Source: Nocardioidaceae bacterium
GTDB taxonomy: Bacteria > Actinomycetota > Actinomycetes > Propionibacteriales > Nocardioidaceae
DNA length: 6,080 bases
Direction of reading: 5' to 3'
Assembly (NCBI GenBank): GCA_025965395.1
Contig: JAOPXA010000055.1
Span: 1 to 6,080, forward strand
The position numbers and the translations under genes are program-made. The notes beneath the pieces were generated by a model, which searched no databases, had not been told where the DNA came from, and was given only the letters and a program-made list of their open reading frames with translations. Positions 1 through 4,161 of this stretch are shown here, one piece after another. Each line of letters begins with the position of its first letter. Position 1 is the stretch's first letter.

Positions 1-352
1 CGCCGTCGTCTCGGGTCCCGACTCGAGCCTCCAGCTGCAGCCTGCCAACGCGATCGTCAAGGCGGCCGCCAAGGAAGGCATCGCCGTGAGCGACATCGAT
101 CTCTTCGAGCTCAACGAGGCGTTCGCCGCTGTGGGCATCGCCAGCACACGCGAATTGGGCGTTTCCGAAGACAAGGTCAACGTCAACGGCGGGGCCATTG
201 CGCTCGGTCACCCGATCGGCGCGAGCGGTGCTCGCATCGTGCTGCACCTCGCGCTCGAGCTGGGTCGCCGTGGTGGTGGCATCGGCGCCGCTGCCCTGTG
301 TGGTGGCGGCGGTCAGGGTGATGCGCTCATCATCCGAGTCCCCAAGAAGTAA
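1..352 (+). CDS. Acetyl-CoA C-acetyltransferase (thiolase), C-terminal part, cut by window start
   Basis: This is the last 116 residues of a thiolase; the reading phase begins at base 2 and the stop is TAA 350-352. Thiolases catalyse reversible condensation or cleavage of acetyl-CoA with an acyl-CoA in the cytoplasm, in beta-oxidation or acetoacetyl-CoA formation. Three family signatures are visible in order: the NEAF motif (Asn codon at 113), the GHPIGASG loop with the catalytic His at 209-211, and the CGGGGQGDA loop with the second active-site Cys at 299-301. The C-terminal half is therefore intact and probably active. The first nucleophilic Cys lies in the N-terminal half outside the window. 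meaB follows on the same strand, which suggests a shared role in propionyl/methylmalonyl-CoA or fatty-acid metabolism. Substrate chain length cannot be told from this fragment, so I give no gene symbol. Confidence 0.95.
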   Translation, partial: AVVSGPDSSLQLQPANAIVKAAAKEGIAVSDIDLFELNEAFAAVGIASTRELGVSEDKVNVNGGAIALGHPIGASGARIVLHLALELGRRGGGIGAAALCGGGGQGDALIIRVPKK

Positions 353-360
353 TACGTCAG

Positions 361-432
361 GAGTCTCGAGGTAGTCGTACCGCCTCGATCCCCGAACTCG
401 TCGCCCGCGCTCCCGCAGGAGACGCCCGTTCG
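361..432 (+). other. In-frame, family-like N-terminal extension of meaB without a standard start codon
   Basis: Reading upstream of GTG 433 in the meaB frame gives sequence ending PELVARAPAGDARSVARLIS, where the last residues run into the annotated protein. MeaB/ArgK proteins normally begin with a short helix of this kind (a pattern like L-x-x-G-D-R-x-x-x-A-R-x-I-x-L-V-E), so these codons look translated. The frame is open back to a TGA at 319-321, but between 322 and 432 it contains no ATG, GTG or TTG. An AGGAG sits at 359-363, where a ribosome binding site would be expected. Possible explanations are a non-AUG start (ATC 388 and ATA 352 are in frame), a sequence error, or a true frameshift. 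ATG 321 in another frame runs to a TAG at 372-374 and would join this frame if one base were removed. Confidence 0.5.
366..388 (+). other. Hairpin just after the thiolase stop
   Basis: TCGAGG at 366-371 is the exact reverse complement of CCTCGA at 383-388. Two further TA/TA pairs (372-373 with 378-379) close a GTCG loop if a CCG bulge is allowed. It lies 3 bases after an AGGAG Shine-Dalgarno-like sequence (359-363). No T-run follows, so it is a poor intrinsic terminator. It could influence meaB translation or simply be chance within what looks like coding sequence. Confidence 0.3.
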
Positions 433-1323
433 GTGGCGCGGCTGATCTCGCTCGTCGAGGACGCGTCGCCCCTGCTGCGAGAAGCGAGCGCGCTCCTGGC
501 TCCCTTCACCGGTTCCGCCCACATCGTGGGGATCACGGGCTCGCCGGGCGTCGGAAAATCGACGACCACATCAGCGTTGGTCACGACCTTTCGCGCGCGA
601 GGCCAACGTGTCGGCGTGCTCGCGGTCGACCCGTCTTCACCCTTCTCGGGCGGAGCGTTGCTTGGCGACCGGATCCGTATGCAGGAGCATGCGACAGACC
701 CCGACGTCTTCATCCGCTCGATGGCCAGCCGCGGGCACCTGGGCGGGCTCGCGTGGGCAACTCCGCAGGCCCTGAGGGTGCTCGATGCGGCCGGATGTGA
801 CGTTGTACTCGTCGAGACGGTGGGCGTGGGCCAATCTGAGATCGAGGTCGCCGCAATGGCCGACACGACGCTCGTGCTGCTTGCGCCCGGCATGGGCGAC
901 GGGATTCAAGCGGCCAAAGCGGGCATCCTCGAGGTGGGCGACATTTTCGTCGTCAACAAGGCCGATCGTGATGGTGCCCCCCAGACTCGTCGCGAGATGA
1001 GGTCGATGATCTCCCACTCGCTGCGCACCGCCGATGCGTGGACGCCGACCGTCGAGATGACCGTCGCGTCGAAGGGTGAGGGCATCGCCGACCTGGCCGA
1101 ACGAATCGCGGAGCACCACGCATACCTCGCCGCCAGTGGCGTGTTGGAGAGGCGCCGACGCAACCGTGCGCGCGGCGAGATCGAGGCCATCGCGCTCACC
1201 GAGGTACGTCAGAAGTTCGGCGACATCTCGCGCCACGGCACGCTCGACGAGCTGTCAACGGCAGTGGCGTCCGGCACGATTGACCCCTACGCGGCCGCCG
1301 ATCAGCTCCTCAAAGCCCTCTAG
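433..1323 (+). CDS. meaB: Methylmalonyl-CoA mutase-associated GTPase MeaB
   Basis: This is a SIMIBI-class G protein that loads and protects adenosylcobalamin-dependent methylmalonyl-CoA mutase in the cytoplasm, coupling GTP hydrolysis to cofactor delivery and rescue. Visible motifs, numbered from GTG 433, are: P-loop GSPGVGKS at residues 36-43; the VLAVDPSSPFSGGALLGDRIRM block (positions about 616-681), a hallmark of MeaB/ArgK; the ETVGVGQSE Walker B/switch region near 128-136; and the base-specificity motif NKAD at 175-178. The C-terminal helical region, which helps dimerisation in this family, ends normally. The 296 residues are slightly short because the first helix lies upstream of the chosen start. 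GTG 433 is the first standard start codon and has AGGAG at 417-421, eleven bases away, a rather long spacing. The true protein probably begins upstream near 361-390. Family identity is firm; the start is doubtful. Confidence 0.95.
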   Translation: MARLISLVEDASPLLREASALLAPFTGSAHIVGITGSPGVGKSTTTSALVTTFRARGQRVGVLAVDPSSPFSGGALLGDRIRMQEHATDPDVFIRSMASRGHLGGLAWATPQALRVLDAAGCDVVLVETVGVGQSEIEVAAMADTTLVLLAPGMGDGIQAAKAGILEVGDIFVVNKADRDGAPQTRREMRSMISHSLRTADAWTPTVEMTVASKGEGIADLAERIAEHHAYLAASGVLERRRRNRARGEIEAIALTEVRQKFGDISRHGTLDELSTAVASGTIDPYAAADQLLKAL

Positions 1324-1350
1324 CACGGTCTGGCTGAATGCGGCTAGGGC
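1315..1350 (+). terminator. Weak hairpin across the meaB stop codon
   Basis: GCCC (1315-1318) and TAGC (1321-1324) can pair with GCTAGGGC at 1343-1350, leaving a 2-base bulge and an 18-base loop. It spans the meaB stop and precedes the next promoter, a sensible place for a terminator. The loop is long, the stem is short, and no T-run follows, so support is poor. Confidence 0.2.
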
Positions 1351-1386
1351 GCGGCGCGCCTGGGTCGGATGCTCGCTGATCTGGGC

Positions 1387-1392
1387 TATAAA
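1387..1392 (+). promoter_or_regulatory. -10-like element, leaderless geometry, for the 52-aa membrane protein gene
   Basis: TATAAA lies exactly six bases before GTG 1399. It is a rare A/T-rich hexamer in this GC-rich stretch and a near match to TATAAT. At this spacing the transcript would start at or next to the GTG, so the mRNA would be leaderless, as is common in actinobacteria. I see no convincing -35 hexamer 16-18 bases upstream (around 1363-1370). This element is also the main reason to prefer GTG 1399 over ATG 1369. Confidence 0.5.
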
Positions 1393-1398
1393 CAGTGT

Positions 1399-1557
1399 GT
1401 GGCTAAGAAGGTTATTGCGCTTCTCGTCGTCGGTTTCGTGGTCTACTACGTGCTCACGGCTCCAGAAGGGGCGGCTGACGCGGTAAGCAACGCGTTCGAC
1501 GCGATCATCGAAGCCTTCAAGCAGATCGTCAAATTCTTCAACGAGCTCGTCCAGTAG
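1399..1557 (+). CDS. Small single-span membrane protein of unknown function (52 aa)
   Basis: The product starts MAKKVIALLVVGFVVYYVLT. A short positively charged N-terminus is followed by one hydrophobic span (about residues 5-21). After APEG comes a helix-prone segment (about 25-52) with A/F/I/V residues spaced as in an amphipathic helix, ending NELVQ. I do not recognise a named family. Codon use matches the neighbours, and the gene is tightly packed between meaB and the PH-domain gene, whose GTG follows the stop by six bases. It is therefore probably real and co-transcribed with that gene. An in-frame ATG at 1369 would add ten residues (MLADLGYKQC), but it has no clear ribosome binding site and would place the TATAAA inside the gene, so GTG 1399 is preferred. 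A role at the membrane together with the PH-domain protein is only a guess. Confidence 0.7.
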   Translation: MAKKVIALLVVGFVVYYVLTAPEGAADAVSNAFDAIIEAFKQIVKFFNELVQ

Positions 1558-1563
1558 GTCACT

Positions 1564-2091
1564 GTGTTGCGTTGGCTCCTCGCCCGCATCCCCGAGCAAG
1601 AGGTCGGGTCTCATCTGCTCACCGGTGAAGGTGAGCAGGTTATCGATCTCGTGCGGCACCACTGGTTCGCATACGTCAAAGCCACGGCAATCTCATTCGG
1701 CGGGTTCTTGGTGCTGCTGTTCGGGTTCTTCGGGCCGATCAACTTGGGCTGGTTCTTCTTCTTGGCCGGCTTGGGCATCATGAGCTGGGGAGCCTATCTG
1801 GCGCTGGGTGAGCACCGGGACGTCTTTGTGGTGACCAACATGCGCGTGTTCCGGGCCTCCGGTGTGTTCTCGGTGCGGATCGCGACGATGCCGATCTCCC
1901 GCATTCTCGACATCACGGTCGAGAAGCCGTTCATCGGCCGCATTCTCGGTTTTGGGCACTTCGTCTTCGAGTCGGCTGCGCAAGCTCAGGGGCTGCGCGA
2001 CATACGGTTCATCGGCAACCCGGACCAGCGCGACTTGACCATCCAACGGGTCATTCAGCGCTCGGGCCTTCGTCCCAATACGTCTCCGTAG
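1564..2091 (+). CDS. PH domain-containing membrane protein (bPH2/DUF304 type)
   Basis: This is a 175-residue protein. After about 35 soluble N-terminal residues come two hydrophobic segments, about 38-57 and 61-81, separated by a P-I-N turn. They form a helical hairpin that puts both ends on the same side, probably the cytoplasm. The C-terminal half (about 85-155) matches the bacterial PH-like domain found in YdbS/YdbT-type proteins. It has the VVTNMRVFRASGVF strand pair, then a SRILDITVEKPFIGRILGFG block, then the GLRDIRFIGNP ending. Such domains are thought to act in membrane-linked processes, but molecular function is not established. GTG 1564 is six bases after the microprotein stop. A weak AGG (1556-1558) five bases ahead and the tight spacing suggest translational coupling. 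TTG 1567 is an alternative start one codon later. Confidence 0.85.
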   Translation: MLRWLLARIPEQEVGSHLLTGEGEQVIDLVRHHWFAYVKATAISFGGFLVLLFGFFGPINLGWFFFLAGLGIMSWGAYLALGEHRDVFVVTNMRVFRASGVFSVRIATMPISRILDITVEKPFIGRILGFGHFVFESAAQAQGLRDIRFIGNPDQRDLTIQRVIQRSGLRPNTSP

Positions 2092-2101
2092 GGGAGTAGG
2101 A

Positions 2102-2107
2102 CACAAT
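2102..2107 (+). promoter_or_regulatory. -10-like element, leaderless geometry, for the ybbN-like gene
   Basis: CACAAT ends six bases before ATG 2114, the same spacing as TATAAA to GTG 1399. It differs from TATAAT at two positions and keeps the conserved second A and last T. The only purine-rich stretch upstream (about 2090-2100) is 13 or more bases from the ATG, too far for a normal ribosome binding site, which also favours a leaderless start. No clear -35 is seen. The 22-base gap from the PH gene leaves read-through possible. Confidence 0.4.
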
Positions 2108-2113
2108 GGGCGT

Positions 2114-3022
2114 ATGAGCTTTTCGCGACCTGGCGCTATCGATCTCTCCGCCTTCAAACAGCCGCCCGCCGCTCCGGCTGGCCCCCCTGCGCCGCCCGGC
2201 AGCAGTTTCGTCATCGAGGTCACCGAGCAAAACTTCCAAAATGATGCCCTGCAAGCCTCGATGCAGCACATCGTCGTGCTCAATCTCTGGTCCACGCGTT
2301 CGGCGCAGGCGGCTGAGTTCAACGGCCTTCTCGCTACGGTCGTCAACTCCTACGGCGGTCAGATCCTGCTCGCCAACGTCGATGTCGACACGAGCCCGTC
2401 TATCGCCCAGGCGCTGCAAGCCCAAGGTGTCCCTTTCGTGGTCGGCATCATCGCGGGGCAACCGGTGCCGTTGTTTCAGAGCACCGCGGCAGAGACCGAC
2501 GTACGCCGGTTGTTCGATGAGCTCATCAAGGTCGCGGCGCAAAATGGCATCACCGGGCGCGCGGCCCCCGTCGGCTCATCGTCCGAGCCCGTCGACCAGG
2601 AGCCGGTCGAAGACCCGCGATTCGCCGAGGCTGACGCTGCCTTTGGCGCGGGCGACTTCCCGACAGCCATCGCCGCCTACGAAAAGCTGATCGCTCAGAA
2701 CCCAGCCGATGCTGAGGCCGCCGAACGCCTCGCTGGCATCCGGCTGATCTCGCGCACGCAGGGCGTCGACCTCCAGGAGGCCCGCAAGGCGGCCGCCGAC
2801 GATCCGGCCGACATTGATGCGCAGCTGTTGGTTGCCGATCTCGATGTGAGTGGCGGGCATGTTGAGGACGCCTTCGATCGCCTCATCACCACGATCAAGA
2901 CTGTGTTCGGTGATGATCGCGAACGCGTCCGTCAGCGTCTCATCGAGCTTTTCTCCATCGTGGGCTCAGATGATCCACGGGTGGCGCTGGCACGAAGGAA
3001 ATTGGCAACCGCGCTCTACTAG
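2114..3022 (+). CDS. YbbN/CnoX-like co-chaperone: cysteine-free thioredoxin fold plus TPR-type repeats
   Basis: This is a 302-residue cytoplasmic protein. The N-terminus (1-30) is a low-complexity Pro/Ala linker. Residues about 33-145 form a thioredoxin fold, with a VVLNLW strand at 54-59 and the cis-proline loop GVPFVVG with Pro at 107. At the place of the CxxC active site the sequence is W-S-T-R-S (59-63), and the whole protein contains no cysteine, so it cannot do thiol-disulfide exchange. After an acidic linker, residues about 167-302 hold TPR-like helices: DPRFAEADAAFGAGDFPTAI, NPADAEAAERLAGIRL, then DPADIDAQLLVADLDVSGGH. This layout and length match YbbN/CnoX, a holdase that guards clients and passes them to DnaK or GroEL. 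Holdase function here is inferred from the family. ATG 2114 is chosen for its promoter spacing and the family-like N-terminus. The gene converges with the Nudix gene. Confidence 0.88.
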   Translation: MSFSRPGAIDLSAFKQPPAAPAGPPAPPGSSFVIEVTEQNFQNDALQASMQHIVVLNLWSTRSAQAAEFNGLLATVVNSYGGQILLANVDVDTSPSIAQALQAQGVPFVVGIIAGQPVPLFQSTAAETDVRRLFDELIKVAAQNGITGRAAPVGSSSEPVDQEPVEDPRFAEADAAFGAGDFPTAIAAYEKLIAQNPADAEAAERLAGIRLISRTQGVDLQEARKAAADDPADIDAQLLVADLDVSGGHVEDAFDRLITTIKTVFGDDRERVRQRLIELFSIVGSDDPRVALARRKLATALY

Positions 3023-3057
3023 TCGACGACCCACGACCATGACCCACCGCCACGGCG

Positions 3058-3097
3058 TGAAGGGGTTGTGGTCGCACTGGCCGCCACGAACCCTTCA
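3058..3097. terminator. Imperfect hairpin between convergent genes, possible bidirectional terminator
   Basis: The left arm TGAAGGGGTTGTGG (3058-3071) pairs with the right arm CCACGAACCCTTCA (3084-3097). Of 14 positions, 12 are Watson-Crick, one is G.U and one is mismatched, with a 12-base loop. It lies between two converging stop codons (3022 plus, 3170 minus), where a terminator serving both strands is expected. Neither side has a T-run, so the claim rests on the stem and its location. Confidence 0.4.
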
Positions 3098-3110
3098 TGT
3101 GGTTCGGGTT

Positions 3111-3161
3111 TCGACAAGCTCAACCAACGGAAGGCGCTCAACCAACGGAAGGCGCTCAACC
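3111..3161. repeat. 18-bp tandem repeat (2.4 copies) fused to a REP-like motif
   Basis: The unit GCTCAACCAACGGAAGGC occurs at 3118-3135 and again, identical, at 3136-3153. It is followed by a partial third copy (GCTCAACC, 3154-3161). The first copy is preceded by TCGACAA (3111-3117), giving TCGACAAGCTCAACCA, a motif I know as a frequently dispersed intergenic element in actinobacterial genomes (from memory, not searched). It lies in the 147-base convergent gap, directly beside the Nudix stop. Identical copies suggest recent slippage or duplication. Confidence 0.8.
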
Positions 3162-3169
3162 CGCGGGGG

Positions 3170-4033
3170 TTACGGCGAGAGAGGGGCTTCGCGATAGGGC
3201 GGCAGTGGGCCCTTCGCGAGAGCCCCGAGCAGCTCTTGGGCCGCCGAGGTGGCGTTCGCCGTGACGTCGGCGGGCTCGCACCAGTGGACGTCACGAATCT
3301 CGGTGGGCTGAAGCGTCATGCCCTCGACGATCGTCGAGTCGACGATGCCGAGGTTGAAGACGAAGACGCACGCGTCATCCCAGCCGCGCCAAGCGGGCAG
3401 CCAGTTGACGGTATGAAGCCCGAGGACCTCGACGTCGATGCCGAGCTCTTCGCGCACCTCGCGTACGAGCCCGATGGACGGCGACTCGTCCAACTCGATC
3501 ACGCCGCCGGGAAGATCCCACTCGTGCTTGTAGGTCAGCTCGCACAGAAGTACGCGGCCCCTTTCGTCGGTCAGGATTCCCTGGGAGATCACGCGTTTGG
3601 TCGGTAGCCCCGCATTGAGGATCGCGATGAATCCCTCACGCGACCGCGGCTCGGGGTCGGCGGCGAGACGCGCGACAAGGACACGATCGGTCTCGTCGAG
3701 GTTGCCGCGGATGACACCTTCGCGGCGCATGCCTGAGATCGATGCTGCCCGAATTGTGTCAGTGTCGGAGCGGTCGATTGTCGCCTCGACCCGTTGCAGA
3801 CCGAGCACGTTGATCGCATGATCGACCACGAGCTTGATCGAGCGCATGGGGATGCGGTGACCATCCGGATCGTCGGCGAAGTTCCAGCGCAGAGCCGCCC
3901 GCTTCTCGTCCAGGTGGTGCAGGGCAATCGTCCCGATGCGTTGCCCGGCGAGCTCCACGGCGAATCCGGTGAACTCAGCGGACCCTGTGGTCGGTACGAG
4001 AACGAGGTCCGCGTCCTCGAGTCGCGTGCTCAA
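3170..4033 (-). CDS. Fusion of degenerate GNAT-like domain and Nudix hydrolase
   Basis: This is a 287-residue protein. The C-terminal half (about 148-275) is a Nudix hydrolase with a perfect box GX5EX7REUXEEXGU at residues 177-199 (second G of PGG to the I of LGI). Such enzymes hydrolyse nucleoside diphosphates linked to another moiety using Mg2+ held by the box glutamates; the substrate cannot be told. The N-terminal half (about 1-125) resembles a GNAT acetyltransferase: VELAGQRIGTIALHHLD strands, LVVDHAINVLGLQRVEATID, then SISGMRREGVIRG and a DRVLVARLA end. However, the acetyl-CoA pyrophosphate loop (normally R/Q-x-x-G-x-G/A) reads HRIPMRSIKL without the glycines, so acetyltransfer is doubtful. 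TTG 4033 is the only standard start after an in-frame TAG at about 4071 (minus), and it lacks a clear ribosome binding site. It converges with the YbbN-like gene and diverges from moxR. Confidence 0.88.
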   Translation of the reverse strand: MSTRLEDADLVLVPTTGSAEFTGFAVELAGQRIGTIALHHLDEKRAALRWNFADDPDGHRIPMRSIKLVVDHAINVLGLQRVEATIDRSDTDTIRAASISGMRREGVIRGNLDETDRVLVARLAADPEPRSREGFIAILNAGLPTKRVISQGILTDERGRVLLCELTYKHEWDLPGGVIELDESPSIGLVREVREELGIDVEVLGLHTVNWLPAWRGWDDACVFVFNLGIVDSTIVEGMTLQPTEIRDVHWCEPADVTANATSAAQELLGALAKGPLPPYREAPLSP

Positions 4034-4059
4034 CGGGCTGATCTGTTCCGCAGCGTCAT
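4030..4059 (-). other. 9-codon mini-ORF overlapping the Nudix-fusion start
   Basis: On the minus strand, ATG 4059-4057 opens MTLRNRSAR and stops at TGA 4032-4030, which overlaps TTG 4033-4031 as TTGA. Seven bases before this ATG is a TAGTCT -10-like hexamer. It may be a leader peptide coupled to the fusion gene. Alternatively it is the real N-terminus separated by a one-base frameshift: one extra base at the junction would give MTLRNRSARLSTRLEDAD, and GNAT proteins often begin MTLR-. Confidence 0.35.
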
Positions 4060-4066
4060 GACCCCG

Positions 4067-4072
4067 AGACTA
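4067..4072 (-). promoter_or_regulatory. -10-like element for the GNAT-Nudix gene
   Basis: Minus-strand TAGTCT (TANNNT class) ends seven bases before ATG 4059, close to the leaderless spacing seen for two other genes here. A second A/T-rich hexamer, TATCTT, lies at 4081-4076. No clear -35 is seen. The 128-base gap is shared with the divergent moxR promoter. Confidence 0.35.
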
Positions 4073-4131
4073 GCCAAGATAGGCACAAAGTGGGAACTCA
4101 GATCGACCCAGCGCGGGTTGGATTGAGCCGT

Positions 4132-4137
4132 TACGAT
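4132..4137 (+). promoter_or_regulatory. -10-like element for the moxR-DUF58 operon
   Basis: TACGAT matches the actinobacterial TANNNT -10 consensus and lies 24 bases before ATG 4162, leaving a short leader that contains the ribosome binding site. I find no good -35 hexamer at the usual distance. Confidence 0.4.
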
Positions 4138-4151
4138 GAAAATCACGACGT

Positions 4152-4158
4152 GAGGGGA
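4152..4158 (+). promoter_or_regulatory. Ribosome binding site that decides the moxR start
   Basis: GAGGGGA is the clearest Shine-Dalgarno sequence in the window. GAGGGG ends four bases before ATG 4162. It supports this ATG over the in-frame GTG at 4090, which would add 24 residues running through the presumed promoter. Confidence 0.65.
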
Positions 4159-4161
4159 CCT

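Noticed and set aside
357..893. Minus-strand open frame of 178 codons
   Set aside because: It is Ser/Thr/Ala/Pro-rich shadow sequence opposite meaB and the thiolase-meaB gap.
637..1236. Minus-strand open frame of 199 codons
   Set aside because: It is fully antisense to meaB, whose motifs are continuous on the plus strand. No start signal or recognisable domain is present.
1353..1360. GGCGCGCC palindrome as an operator
   Set aside because: An 8-bp GC palindrome is expected by chance at this GC content and has no paired element.
1255..1662. Minus-strand open frame of 135 codons across the small membrane protein
   Set aside because: It spans parts of three plus-strand genes and their promoter. 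The plus-strand microprotein has a cleaner hydrophobic profile, a start signal and operon spacing.
3118..3161. Possible CRISPR array
   Set aside because: The 18-bp units are directly adjacent with no spacers, too short for CRISPR repeats, and no cas gene is present.
3068..3607. Plus-strand open frame of 179 codons
   Set aside because: It is mostly antisense to the Nudix domain and its start lies in the repeat region, where the tandem repeat translates as a low-complexity stretch. The Nudix box on the other strand is decisive.
4090..4161. Longer moxR start at GTG 4090
   Set aside because: The extra 24 residues are not MoxR-like, overlap the presumed promoter and lack a ribosome binding site, while ATG 4162 has GAGGGGA.
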